Assembly: GCF_016756535.1 (NCBI RefSeq)
Contig: NZ_AP023248.1
Span: 62,001 to 126,000 of the forward strand
Reading direction: 5' to 3'
Length of the DNA: 64,000 nucleotides
From: Mesorhizobium sp. 131-2-1
GTDB lineage: Bacteria > Pseudomonadota > Alphaproteobacteria > Rhizobiales > Rhizobiaceae
Notes under the pieces: generated by a model
What the model saw: the letters and a program-made list of their open reading frames with translations, nothing else
What the model was told of the DNA's origin: nothing
The model's database searches: none
Program-made: the position numbers and the translations under genes
Shown here: positions 16,339-25,392 of the stretch, piece after piece
Numbering within the stretch: position 1 is the first letter of the stretch
Layout of the letters: the number at the start of each line of letters is the position of its first letter

Positions 16339-17346
16339 TTGAATACCGACACAATTCGTTCCTCGAAAGCGAGCGCCAAGCCAAATTCGGGACTGAGTTT
16401 GCGTGGTCTTCGGGTGTTTGTCGCCGTCGAGGAAACAGGATCGATCGGTGAGGCGGCGACGCAGATTGGAGGCAGCCCCTCTGGGGTATCACAACTGATT
16501 ACGGCACTGGAATCTGCCGTGGGGGCCAAGCTTTTCGACCGGAGTGCGCGCCCCGTCACGTTGACGCCGGCGGGTCAGGTCCTGCGCGTTCACGCGCACC
16601 GCATACTCGAAGCGGTGTCGGAAGCGCAGTCTGAATTGGCTGAATTGAACCTTTCCAGCCTGCCGCAACTAACCCTTGCGATCCTTGATGATCTTGATGC
16701 TTCACTGACGCCCGTTCTGGTCGCCAGCCTGCAGACTCGATTCCGCAATTGCTTCGTCAACGCCTTTTCCGGGCGCTCCGATACGATCACTCAAATGGTT
16801 ATCGACCGCAAAGCAGATATCGCTGTCTCGGTGGTCATGCCATCGGACGCCAACCGATATCGGTCCATTGCGATTTTGCGGGAGCCTTTCATTCTGGTGG
16901 CGGCGAAGGGTGCGATCTCTCCCGGCAGCGATCTTCGCGAACAACTGGCTAGCCTTCCATTCGTGCAGTATTCGGAAGCCATGCCGATCGGGCGTATCGT
17001 GGCGCAGCAAATGAAGCGCTTGCGTTTCAAGGTGCCCCGACGCTATGCCTTCGAGGCGTCACGGTCCGTTTTTGCGATGGTCGTTCAAACCAAAGGCTGG
17101 GCATTGACTACGCCTCTGAATGTTTTGGATGCGGAGCGCTTCGTGCCGCAGCTCGACATCATGACAATACCGTTTCCGGCGTTTTCGAGACGAATTTATC
17201 TCATCGCCCGCAATGAGGAGCTTGGGCATTTGCCACAGCAACTCGCTGACGATTGCCGGCGATTGGTTCGTGAGCGGCTCCTTCCGAGATTCTCCGAGAT
17301 CGCCCCGGCGATATCGTCTCCTATTGAAGTCGTTGAGGACGAATAG
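16339..17346 (+). CDS. LysR-family transcriptional regulator
   Basis: A 335-residue LysR regulator. The winged helix-turn-helix spans about residues 20-80 (LRGLRVFVAVEETGSIGEAA... LFDRSARPVTLTPAG), followed by the two-lobed effector-binding domain. The predicted start is a TTG at 16339 with a poor ribosome site, so the true start is uncertain. It ends 2 bp from the convergent methyltransferase gene. Placed between the betaine transporter and the demethylation genes, it is a candidate regulator of either; the effector is unknown. Confidence 0.82.
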   Translation: MNTDTIRSSKASAKPNSGLSLRGLRVFVAVEETGSIGEAATQIGGSPSGVSQLITALESAVGAKLFDRSARPVTLTPAGQVLRVHAHRILEAVSEAQSELAELNLSSLPQLTLAILDDLDASLTPVLVASLQTRFRNCFVNAFSGRSDTITQMVIDRKADIAVSVVMPSDANRYRSIAILREPFILVAAKGAISPGSDLREQLASLPFVQYSEAMPIGRIVAQQMKRLRFKVPRRYAFEASRSVFAMVVQTKGWALTTPLNVLDAERFVPQLDIMTIPFPAFSRRIYLIARNEELGHLPQQLADDCRRLVRERLLPRFSEIAPAISSPIEVVEDE

Positions 17347-17348
17347 GG

Positions 17349-18905
17349 TCAGGCAGAGAGTTTCATCGCATTCGGTGCCAGGGCAATATTGAAGCGATCG
17401 CGAATTTTGGAATCGACTGCGGTGTCAAGATACAGCGGGTAGTGAGTTGAAAGGATTTGCGTAGCTTTGTCCCGCGCTTTTGACCAGATGTCGCGGGCGC
17501 CTTTTTCCTCCCAGACGCGCGGGGCATCGCGATCTGCGAGCGGCGGGTAGAAATAGTCGCGCTGCATGGCGGACATTGTATGCGGGGCTCCGAGGAAGTG
17601 GCCTTCACCAGTGACCGCGTTCCTGATCGCATCGAAGCCCAGCGTTTCGTCGTTAACTTCAATTCCGCGAATTATGCGATGGACGTGCGACAGCATTTCA
17701 TTGTCAAGCACGAACGCTTCGAACGAGGCGCCAAGAAGGCTGGCCATCATCCCGGAAGATTCATAGATCATGTTTCCGCCGGCCAACCCGGCGGTCAGTG
17801 CCGCGATCGCTTTTTCCGCGCCCATTTGCGCATCGACTGCCTTTGCATCCGCCATCGATGACGCCACGCCAGATGGCAGACCAAGATGATTGCTGATCTG
17901 CGCTGCGCCAGCGTTCATCAGCGAGATTTCTCCCCCACCACCGCAGAACGCACCGGTTCTGAGATCGATGACAAGTGGCCAATTGGAAAAGATCATCGGA
18001 TAGCCGGGGGCGAAGATGTTCACCAGAATAAGTCCGGCAAGCGTCTCTGCAGTGGTTTGGGCCAGCATACCGGCAAGTGTCGCCGGCGCGGTTGCTCCCG
18101 ATTGTGCGGCGATGATGGAATTTATCGGCACGCCTCGTCGAATGCAGGCCAGCGTTACGTCGACCGCATCCTCGCCAAAACGCAGCGGGGAGATCACCGG
18201 CGAAATGTGCGCCTTGCAGAAAGGACGGTCAAGGAACCGACCTTCGCCGCCAAGTACCAGATCGAACATGTCGACGATCGGATCGACATGTTCGGCAACG
18301 GTAAATGAAGTGCCGACCGGTTTCATGGTCCCGGCCAAAAGGGCGTAAGCGGTGTTCACGTCAAGATCGAAATTGTCCGGTATGTCTGTTGCCACACAGC
18401 AGCGGGTGAACCAGCTTACGTTGTCGAGCGTGTCAGCCAGACGCGTGAAATCGTAAAGATCCTTGAGCGTCGACGACCGGTACAGACCCGTGTCCATGTC
18501 GAGTGTCTGCACAGCAGCTCCGCCCGTGCCGAAATAGACCCGATCACCACCGATTTCAAAGTCATGGCTGGGATCTCGGCCGTGGTAGACGAATTTCTTC
18601 GCAGCGCCGCTGACGATATCTTCGACAAAGGCTCTTGAGAACAGCAGGCGCCCGGTATCGCTTTTTGTGGCCCCCATATAGAGCGCCCGTTCGAGCACCA
18701 CCGGCGGAACCTCACCAATACCGATCTCCGCCAGTATTCTGAAGGCGGTATCCAGGATCCTCGCGACGTTGTTGTCGGACAGGGGCCGATATTGCCCGCC
18801 GCGCTGCCCGGGCGGGCACGGATTGACTTCGGACTTCGGCGCCATCCGTGCCTGCACCCGAGAGGCTCGTCCACGCCGGTTAATGCGCAACTCTTCACTC
18901 GTCAT
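17349..18905 (-). CDS. MttB/MtgB-family methyltransferase without pyrrolysine
   Basis: A 518-residue member of the trimethylamine methyltransferase family (PF06253). The reading frame is continuous, with no in-frame amber codon, so it belongs to the non-pyrrolysine branch, in which MtgB demethylates glycine betaine onto a corrinoid protein. Characteristic stretches are SLMNAGAAQISNHLGLPS and GGNMIYESSGMMASLLGAS. Rhizobial homologues commonly neighbour GcvT-type flavoproteins, as here. No corrinoid-binding partner is encoded in the window, so it must either use one encoded elsewhere or work differently. It is divergent from the dehydrogenase gene, sharing a 196-bp promoter region. Confidence 0.85.
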   Translation of the reverse strand: MTSEELRINRRGRASRVQARMAPKSEVNPCPPGQRGGQYRPLSDNNVARILDTAFRILAEIGIGEVPPVVLERALYMGATKSDTGRLLFSRAFVEDIVSGAAKKFVYHGRDPSHDFEIGGDRVYFGTGGAAVQTLDMDTGLYRSSTLKDLYDFTRLADTLDNVSWFTRCCVATDIPDNFDLDVNTAYALLAGTMKPVGTSFTVAEHVDPIVDMFDLVLGGEGRFLDRPFCKAHISPVISPLRFGEDAVDVTLACIRRGVPINSIIAAQSGATAPATLAGMLAQTTAETLAGLILVNIFAPGYPMIFSNWPLVIDLRTGAFCGGGGEISLMNAGAAQISNHLGLPSGVASSMADAKAVDAQMGAEKAIAALTAGLAGGNMIYESSGMMASLLGASFEAFVLDNEMLSHVHRIIRGIEVNDETLGFDAIRNAVTGEGHFLGAPHTMSAMQRDYFYPPLADRDAPRVWEEKGARDIWSKARDKATQILSTHYPLYLDTAVDSKIRDRFNIALAPNAMKLSA

Positions 18906-18982
18906 TCCGTCTTCTCCCAGACCGCACGCAAATGTCGCGCGAAAGCAGATCGTGCGAAACAGCTAGTGCACATTGTTACAAA

Positions 18983-19003
18983 TTCGGAACCAACTCTTCC
19001 GAA
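18983..19003. promoter_or_regulatory. Inverted repeat in the methyltransferase/dehydrogenase divergent promoter
   Basis: TTCGGAA (18983-18989) and TTCCGAA (18997-19003) form a 7-7-7 inverted repeat about midway between the two divergent starts. It is a plausible operator for a regulator controlling both genes, such as the LysR or GlxA-type protein nearby. Confidence 0.5.
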
Positions 19004-19101
19004 AAACTGAACTGCTGAAATGGGACTGGAAATGAAAGGTGGGTCCGCGCAACTCTCAGCGAGAAAATTGCTGCTGCTATTGCGGAAATCGGAAAACAAA
19101 A

Positions 19102-21522
19102 ATGAAATCCCACGCAGAGGTTGTCGTCATTGGTGGGGGCATCGGAGGATGTTCCACACTCTATCATCTCACCCAGGAAGGGATCACTGACTGCGTTCTA
19201 ATCGAACGGGACGAGCTCACTTCCGGAACGACCTGGCATTCGGCGGCGCAAGTCACGAATTTCGGCGGAACACAGACAATGGTTGGCCTGAAAAGCCACT
19301 CTATCCGTCTGTACAAGGAGTTGGCCGCCGATCCCGAATATCCGATCAACTACCACCAGGATACTGGCGGGCTCCGACTTGCCTCGAAGCAAGACCATAT
19401 TGATGGCTACCATCATTTCATAAGCTTGGCGAAGGGTATGGGCGTAGATTTCGAGCTCATCGACGCCGTGGAATGCAAGCGCCGCCATCCTCTCATTTCG
19501 ACCGAAAATTTGCTTGGGGCATTGTGGGACCCGATGGATGGCGACATCGATCCGGCGCAGCTCTGTCAGGCATTAGCGCAACGGGCACGAAAGGCGGGTG
19601 CGGAAATCTACCGCTTCAACCCGGTTGTCGGGCTCGTTCAAAAGCCGGACCAAAGCTGGATCGTCCAGACGAAGAACGGCGATATCCATTGCGAAAAGAT
19701 CGTCAATGCCGGCGGCTATCGCTGCAACGAACTGAGCGCGATGATGGGGGTCGAGCATCCAGTCGCCTCGATGGAGCATCAATACATGCTCACCGAACCG
19801 ATCGCCGAGATAGAGACGCTCGGATTTCGTGTTCCCCTGATCCGTTGTCCAACCGACGATTTCTATTCGAGACAGGAGAAAAATGGTCTTCTGGTCGGGT
19901 TCTACGAACAGGGCTGCAAAACCTGGGGCCTCGACGGGATAGACCCGAATTTCACCATGGCGCTTTGTCCTGATGATCTCGACCGCGTCGTTGATGTTAT
20001 GGACGGCGCGTTCAAGCGTCTGCCATGCCTGACAGAGGCGGGCATTCACACCATCATCAACGGACCGATCACTTACACGCCCGACGGGCTGCCGCTCGTT
20101 GGCCCCATCCCGGGAAAACGCAACGCATACTGCATCACGGGTCTTCGCGCCGGCCTTGGAGAAGGCGGCGGGCATGGCTGGCTGCTGGCTCAGATCATTG
20201 CGCATGGCGAGGCTTGCTATGACACCTGGTGCATCGATCCTAGGCGATTTTCACGCTATGCAAATGTTGAGTATACCGCGCTCAAGGCCGTCGAGGACTA
20301 TCAGAACGAATTCCGTTTTCACATGCCGCACGAGCATCGCCCGGCCGGCCGGCCCGCAAAGACGACTCCCCTGACTGAAACGCTTGCGGAAATGAATGCG
20401 GAATTCGGAGTCGTGAATGGTTGGGAGCGAGCGGCATTTTACAAACCATCCGCCGATTTCGTCGAAACCCATTCATTCCGCTTCAACAATACTTTCAAGA
20501 TTGTCGCTGACGAGATCAACGCCGTCCAAAACGGCGTGGGTATCATGGAGGTGTCGGGCTTCAACCGATACGAAATCACAGGAGATAATGCCCAAGATTG
20601 GCTCGATGGCATTGTTTGCTCCCGGTTGACGCGCAAGTTGGGAAAAGTCGGCCTTTGCTACCTCCTCAATGAGCTTGGAAACATCAAAGGTGAGGCCACG
20701 ATCGCCAATCTGGCTGACGGCCGGATTTGGTATGGCTCTGCGGCCGCCGCAGAATATCACGACATGGATTGGCTCACCAAGCACCTGCCTGCCGACGGGT
20801 CGGTGCGCCTCGAAATCCTGACGAACGACTACACCATCCTGGTCGTTGCTGGCCCGAAATCGCGCCAGGTTCTATCGAAGGCGGCCCCGCGCACCGATTG
20901 GTCCAAGGAAGCTTTTCCCTGGCTTTCTGTCCGTCGCACTTTCATCGGGAACGCCGAAGCAATCGCGATGTCGGTCTCGTTTTCTGGAGAACTGGCATGG
21001 GAACTGCACATTCCTAACGCCCAGTTGCGACGCGCATTCTCCGTTTTATGGGAAGCTGGCAAAGGTTTTGGCATGAAGCCCTTTGGGCTTTATGCCACTG
21101 AGTCCATGCGGTTGGAAAAGGGCTATCGGCACTGGAAAGCCGATCTGGTCACCGAATACAATCCGTTCGAAAGCGCGCTCGATCGCTTCGTCCGGCTCGA
21201 CAAGTCCTTTATTGGCAAGGACGCGTTGCTGAAAATGCACAACACGGGGCCGCGCAAACGTTTCGTGTCGATGGTAGTTGATACGGATCTGGCGCCTGCT
21301 CATCCGGGCGATTCGATCGTTGTCGATGAGCGCGTCGTCGGAACAGTCACGTCCGCCGCTTGGGGCCATCGCGTAGGCAAGAACCTCGCTATGGGCTTCG
21401 TCGAGCCGGAGTTTTCAGCGATTGGAACCAACATTGGCATCGAGATCATCGGCAGGACATTCCCGGCGAGCATCTGTGAGGAGGTTCTTTATGATCCAGA
21501 ATATCAGCGCGTGCGGGGATAG
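19102..21522 (+). CDS. Dimethylglycine/sarcosine dehydrogenase-like flavoprotein with GcvT domain
   Basis: An 806-residue two-part enzyme starting at MKSHAEVVVIGGGIGG. Residues 5-400 are a DAO-type FAD domain: the dinucleotide motif GGGIGG is near the N-terminus, and TSGTTWHSAAQ carries the histidine that binds FAD covalently in dimethylglycine dehydrogenase. The rest comprises an FAO_M linker and a GcvT-like folate-binding domain (GVGIMEVSGFNRYEITG; FSGELAWELHIP). Family members oxidise N-methyl groups of dimethylglycine or sarcosine and pass the one-carbon unit to tetrahydrofolate. With the methyltransferase opposite, this completes a likely betaine to dimethylglycine to sarcosine route. 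Exact substrate is not resolvable by eye. Confidence 0.85.
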   Translation: MKSHAEVVVIGGGIGGCSTLYHLTQEGITDCVLIERDELTSGTTWHSAAQVTNFGGTQTMVGLKSHSIRLYKELAADPEYPINYHQDTGGLRLASKQDHIDGYHHFISLAKGMGVDFELIDAVECKRRHPLISTENLLGALWDPMDGDIDPAQLCQALAQRARKAGAEIYRFNPVVGLVQKPDQSWIVQTKNGDIHCEKIVNAGGYRCNELSAMMGVEHPVASMEHQYMLTEPIAEIETLGFRVPLIRCPTDDFYSRQEKNGLLVGFYEQGCKTWGLDGIDPNFTMALCPDDLDRVVDVMDGAFKRLPCLTEAGIHTIINGPITYTPDGLPLVGPIPGKRNAYCITGLRAGLGEGGGHGWLLAQIIAHGEACYDTWCIDPRRFSRYANVEYTALKAVEDYQNEFRFHMPHEHRPAGRPAKTTPLTETLAEMNAEFGVVNGWERAAFYKPSADFVETHSFRFNNTFKIVADEINAVQNGVGIMEVSGFNRYEITGDNAQDWLDGIVCSRLTRKLGKVGLCYLLNELGNIKGEATIANLADGRIWYGSAAAAEYHDMDWLTKHLPADGSVRLEILTNDYTILVVAGPKSRQVLSKAAPRTDWSKEAFPWLSVRRTFIGNAEAIAMSVSFSGELAWELHIPNAQLRRAFSVLWEAGKGFGMKPFGLYATESMRLEKGYRHWKADLVTEYNPFESALDRFVRLDKSFIGKDALLKMHNTGPRKRFVSMVVDTDLAPAHPGDSIVVDERVVGTVTSAAWGHRVGKNLAMGFVEPEFSAIGTNIGIEIIGRTFPASICEEVLYDPEYQRVRG

Positions 21523-21708
21523 GCATCAACCGAATCTACAAGTGCGAGATTGTGGCCACAATATTACGAAGGCCCGATACGTTGCTGAACGAATTCGTAA
21601 TCATCTTGGTTTAGTCTCAACCATTGTTAGATTGGCTTCCCTTTGGCAACCTATCGGCCAAGCTATGGATGAGGACGCTGCGACATCGGGCAGGGGGAGG
21701 ATCGTCGA

Positions 21709-22857
21709 ATGAACGCACCTCCACAATTAAAGGCCTTTCACGAGCGAGAGGGCGAAACCGCGTTACCTGATGCTAGATTTCTCGTTGAGACTCCTGTTGC
21801 CGAGTTAACGATCGTGCTTTTGCCAGGGTTTTCGCAGCTGTGCCTGGCATCATTGGTCGAACCGCTGCATATCGCCAATAAATTGACCCAACGTGTCCAT
21901 TTCAAATGGCGACTTATCGGTCAAGACGGCGGCAGCGTCACATCCGCCAGTGGATTTAAAGTTGCCGTTTCGGCGACGCTAGATGACGAGAACAAACGCA
22001 TTTCGGCCGGCCAGCCGGGTCGAATCTTTCTTTGTGCCGGCGAGGGGGTGGAAAACCACATAAATCCATCCTTGCTCCGACTGGTTCGCTCTTGCGTAAG
22101 GATGCGGGTGCCGCTAGTTGCGCTCGGCTCGGCAACTTTCGTTCTTGCCCATGCCGGACTTCTTGACGATGCAAGTTGCACAGTGCACTGGCCACAAATT
22201 GTGACTTTGTCGGAGCGCTTTGGGCGGCTTAATGTTCAAAACTCATTGTTCGTGAGCGATGGGCTTATGACAACGTGCGCAGGAGAGTTTGCCGCATTCG
22301 ATTTCGTCATCGATCTCATTGGCAAGCAATTCGGCGACGAGCTGGTGCGAGGAGTATGCGCGCTGGCCTTGGCGGACCGATGGCGATCCGGCGAGCAGCA
22401 TCAATCGGCGCCACCAGGTTTGAGTTACAGTGGCACCAGCGGCAAATTAATAACGGTCGTTCGTTTGATGGAAAAACACGTTGACGAGGTACTTAGTATT
22501 GACAATCTGGCGCGTGAGATAGGTCTTTCACGCCGTCAGATCGAGCGTTTGTTTCAACAGCATCTTGGCACGACCCCCTGGCAATACTACACCGGCCTAA
22601 GGCTTGAACGGGCCAAGCAGATGATCAGATTTACTGACATGCCCATCATCGAGATCGCGGTCGCTTGCGGATTTCAGACTGCCTCCCATTTTACGAAATG
22701 CTTTCGCACAAGGTTCAATACCTCGCCGAGCACCCTGCGGCGTTCGTCTCTGATCGGATTGAAACCAGTTGTGGCGTCCGGCAGACAGCGCGGCTTGACG
22801 CTGGGCCTGGACGCCGGCGATGATGTGGTAGACGTCGTCGGCACAACGGCCGCGTGA
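21709..22857 (+). CDS. GlxA/GbdR-type AraC-family regulator
   Basis: A 382-residue regulator with ribosome site GGGGGAGG. Residues ~30-215 are a DJ-1/PfpI-like domain (ELTIVLLPGFSQLCLASLVEPL at the start, shown in part as motif), and ~255-350 are an AraC double helix-turn-helix (IDNLAREIGLSRRQIERLF; IIEIAVACGFQTASHFTKCF). This architecture is that of GbdR, the glycine betaine/dimethylglycine-responsive activator of Pseudomonas, and of arginine regulator ArgR. Its place beside betaine import and demethylation genes fits a GbdR-like role. The nucleophile-elbow cysteine of active DJ-1 enzymes is not obvious, as expected for a sensor domain. Confidence 0.85.
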   Translation: MNAPPQLKAFHEREGETALPDARFLVETPVAELTIVLLPGFSQLCLASLVEPLHIANKLTQRVHFKWRLIGQDGGSVTSASGFKVAVSATLDDENKRISAGQPGRIFLCAGEGVENHINPSLLRLVRSCVRMRVPLVALGSATFVLAHAGLLDDASCTVHWPQIVTLSERFGRLNVQNSLFVSDGLMTTCAGEFAAFDFVIDLIGKQFGDELVRGVCALALADRWRSGEQHQSAPPGLSYSGTSGKLITVVRLMEKHVDEVLSIDNLAREIGLSRRQIERLFQQHLGTTPWQYYTGLRLERAKQMIRFTDMPIIEIAVACGFQTASHFTKCFRTRFNTSPSTLRRSSLIGLKPVVASGRQRGLTLGLDAGDDVVDVVGTTAA

Positions 22858-22936
22858 CAGGTCGTTTGCTGGTTTGGCAAGACCACTAACGATTAGCCCG
22901 ACCACCTTGGAGGCGTCGATCCGCAGGTGCGCCGCA

Positions 22937-23842
22937 TCAGGCAAGAAGCCAAATCCCAAGTTCGTCCGCTCGGTGCCGCAACGACCGTCGCAGCTCGGCG
23001 ATGAACGCTTCCTCGGCCGGAGAGTTGCGCTCGATCGACCGTGTGATCAGCCCAACGGCACGCTTGGCCTGGGGATCGCTCAACGGCACGAACGACAGTC
23101 CTTCGCGCGCCGAGACAATCGACAGATGCGGTAAGACCGTGATGCCCATGCCGGCGCGCACCAGGGCCAGGAGCGACAAAACGTTGTAGACGACGATCGG
23201 CGCCCCCGAGATCAATCCGGCCAGCTCGGAAATCTCCATTGCGCCGCTGATGCCGTTGCCCAGAAAGGTTCGTTCTCGCAACTGATGCCACTCGACAGCA
23301 GCCTGTACCTTTGTCAGCGGATCGTCGCTGCGGCAGACGATGCCCAACCCCTCCTCGAACAACGGTTCAAAGTGGAGCGCAGGTCGGGAGCGGCTCAAGC
23401 TGGCGATGCCGAGCGCTACCTTGCCCGTCTCGACCGCCTCAGAGACCGATGGCGAGTCGGCGTCGCGCACATTGATCTCGACGCCCGGATGGCGTTTGCG
23501 GAAATCGATCAGCAACGGCGGCAGGATCGCGGTTGCGACAGATGGCACGCAGGCGAGGTCGACGCGTCCGGACTGGTTACGCACGAAAGCCTGCATGGCC
23601 AGGACGCTGCGTGCATGATGGGCAAGCAGATCGCGCGCCTCCGCCAGCACGAGCATGCCTGTCTTCGACAACCGGTTCTTGCGGTCGCTCTCGAAGAGCG
23701 GTGCGCCTATCTCCTCCTCTAGCGCCTTGAGCGCCATGGAAACAGTGGAGGGTGTGCGGCCAAGTTTCGCGCCGGCCTCCGTGATGCTGCCCATTTCGGC
23801 CACGGCAGCGAATGTTCGTAGATTGGCCAGTGAGTAGCGCAT
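22937..23842 (-). CDS. LysR-family transcriptional regulator
   Basis: A 301-residue LysR regulator: helix-turn-helix at about residues 3-60 (LRTFAAVAEMGSITEAGAKLGRTPS, shown in two halves as a continuous HTH), then an effector domain beginning GRVDLACVPSV. It is transcribed divergently from the aldehyde dehydrogenase operon across about 100 bp that contains an 8-5-8 inverted repeat. This is the standard LysR layout, so it most likely controls the 23.9-34.5 kb catabolic operon and itself. The inducer is presumably the imported compound or a breakdown product. Confidence 0.88.
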   Translation of the reverse strand: MRYSLANLRTFAAVAEMGSITEAGAKLGRTPSTVSMALKALEEEIGAPLFESDRKNRLSKTGMLVLAEARDLLAHHARSVLAMQAFVRNQSGRVDLACVPSVATAILPPLLIDFRKRHPGVEINVRDADSPSVSEAVETGKVALGIASLSRSRPALHFEPLFEEGLGIVCRSDDPLTKVQAAVEWHQLRERTFLGNGISGAMEISELAGLISGAPIVVYNVLSLLALVRAGMGITVLPHLSIVSAREGLSFVPLSDPQAKRAVGLITRSIERNSPAEEAFIAELRRSLRHRADELGIWLLA

Positions 23843-23850
23843 CGCTCGAT

Positions 23851-23890
23851 TTCAATTTTCTCGAAATTGAATTGACTTATTTCAAATTGA
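23851..23890. promoter_or_regulatory. LysR operator between regulator and aldehyde dehydrogenase operon
   Basis: TTCAATTT (23851-23858) and AAATTGAA (23864-23871) are perfect inverted arms around a 5-bp spacer. A further half-site-like TTCAAATTGA lies at 23881-23890. Dyad plus adjacent half-site is the usual recognition/activation site pair of LysR regulators, placed 9 bp from the regulator start. Confidence 0.65.
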
Positions 23891-23940
23891 CCGAACCGCA
23901 CGAAAAATTCAAGTATGTTCTGACAATCGGGACGAGACCA

Positions 23941-25392
23941 TTGGCTGAAGCATCTGCAAATTTAATTGGCGGCGCTTGGACAAACGGCCCATCTGCCATC
24001 GCCAACATCAATCCGTCGGACGTTTCCGATGTCGTTGGCCATTATGCGCAGGCCGATCTCAAGCAACTGGAACAAGCCATCGACGCGGCCAGGGCAGGCG
24101 CGCGCGCCTGGGGCCGCGCGCCGATCGAGCAGCGCCACAAGGTGCTGATGTCGATCGGCCGCGAGTTGATCGCGCGGTCCGCCGAGCTTGGCGAGCTGCT
24201 GTCGCGTGAGGAGGGCAAGCCTCGCGCCGAGGGTATCGGTGAGGTCTATCGCGCCGGACAGTTCTTTGAGTTCTATGCGGCCGAGTGCCACCGCCAGTAT
24301 GGCGAGAACGCCGAGAGCGTACGGCCGGGCATCGATGTCGACATCAGGCGCGAGCCGGTCGGCGTGGTCGCAATCGTGTCGCCGTGGAATTTCCCGACCG
24401 CCACCGCGAGCTGGAAGATTGCCCCGGCGCTCGCCTATGGCAACGCGGTGATCTGGAAGCCCTCAAATCTCACCCCCGCCTCGGCTTGGGCGCTAACCGA
24501 AATCATCTCGCGGCAAGGGTTGCCCGCAGGAACGTTCAACCTCGTCATGGGCCCCGGGTTCTCGATCGGCAACGCGCTTGCAAGCAGTCCCGATATCGAC
24601 GCGATCACGCTCACCGGCTCTTACGAAACAGGCCGGGCCGTGGCGATCGCCGCAGCACCCAACTTGACCAAGCTGCAACTCGAAATGGGCTCGAAGAACG
24701 CGCTGGTGGTGATGGACGATGCGGACATCGACCTCGCCGTGGCGCATGCAGTCAACGGTGCCTTCTTCGGCTCTGGCCAGAAGTGCACGGCATCCTCCCG
24801 CATTGTCGTCGATCGCAAGGTGCACGACGTGTTCGCGCAGAAGTTCGTGAAGGCCGCGGCCGCGCTCAAGGTCGGTCACGCCCTGGACGAAGGCACCCAG
24901 ATCGGGCCGGTGGTCGACGAGAAGCAGCTTGCCGCGGCCGAGCGCTACGTGGAGATCGGCAAGGCGGCCGGCGCGGAGCTGGCCTGCGGCGGCGAAAAGC
25001 TGGAGCGACGTACAAAGGGCCATTATTTCGCGCCGACCGTCTTTCTCGGCACGAAAAACGAGATGCGAATAAACCGTGAGGAGATGTTCGTGCCGATCGC
25101 CTGCGTCATTGAGGTGGAGGGTTTCGAACATGCCGTATCCGTCGTCAACGACACCGAATTCGGCCTGACCGCCGGTATCATGACGCGCTCGCTGGGGCGC
25201 GCCAACGCCTTCCGCCGCGAGGTCAAGACTGGCTGCGTCATGGTCAACCTGCCGACCGCGGGCACCGACTACCATGTGCCCTTTGGCGGGCGAAAGCACT
25301 CGTCGCACGGGCCTCGCGAACAGGGCCGCGCCGCCGCCGAATTCTACACCGCGGTCAAGACCAGCTACATCAATGCGGGGATGCCGCAATGA
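23941..25392 (+). CDS. NAD(P)-dependent aldehyde dehydrogenase
   Basis: A 483-residue class I aldehyde dehydrogenase from a probable TTG start after GGGACGAG. An upstream extension of the frame would run through the operator and into the LysR gene and is rejected. Catalytic residues are visible: C282 in GQKCTASSR, general base E248 in LQLEMGSKN, and the cofactor region SPWNFP and K173. Closest flavour by eye is the semialdehyde-dehydrogenase group (2,5-dioxovalerate or lactaldehyde type), with the C-terminal FGGRKHSSHGPREQG segment. It would oxidise an aldehyde intermediate to a carboxylate. The stop overlaps the next start by 4 bp. Confidence 0.86.
   Translation: MAEASANLIGGAWTNGPSAIANINPSDVSDVVGHYAQADLKQLEQAIDAARAGARAWGRAPIEQRHKVLMSIGRELIARSAELGELLSREEGKPRAEGIGEVYRAGQFFEFYAAECHRQYGENAESVRPGIDVDIRREPVGVVAIVSPWNFPTATASWKIAPALAYGNAVIWKPSNLTPASAWALTEIISRQGLPAGTFNLVMGPGFSIGNALASSPDIDAITLTGSYETGRAVAIAAAPNLTKLQLEMGSKNALVVMDDADIDLAVAHAVNGAFFGSGQKCTASSRIVVDRKVHDVFAQKFVKAAAALKVGHALDEGTQIGPVVDEKQLAAAERYVEIGKAAGAELACGGEKLERRTKGHYFAPTVFLGTKNEMRINREEMFVPIACVIEVEGFEHAVSVVNDTEFGLTAGIMTRSLGRANAFRREVKTGCVMVNLPTAGTDYHVPFGGRKHSSHGPREQGRAAAEFYTAVKTSYINAGMPQ

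Noticed and set aside
17349..18905. Pyrrolysine-containing trimethylamine methyltransferase
   Set aside because: The 518-codon frame has no in-frame amber codon and no pyrrolysine genes are nearby; it belongs to the non-pyrrolysine branch.
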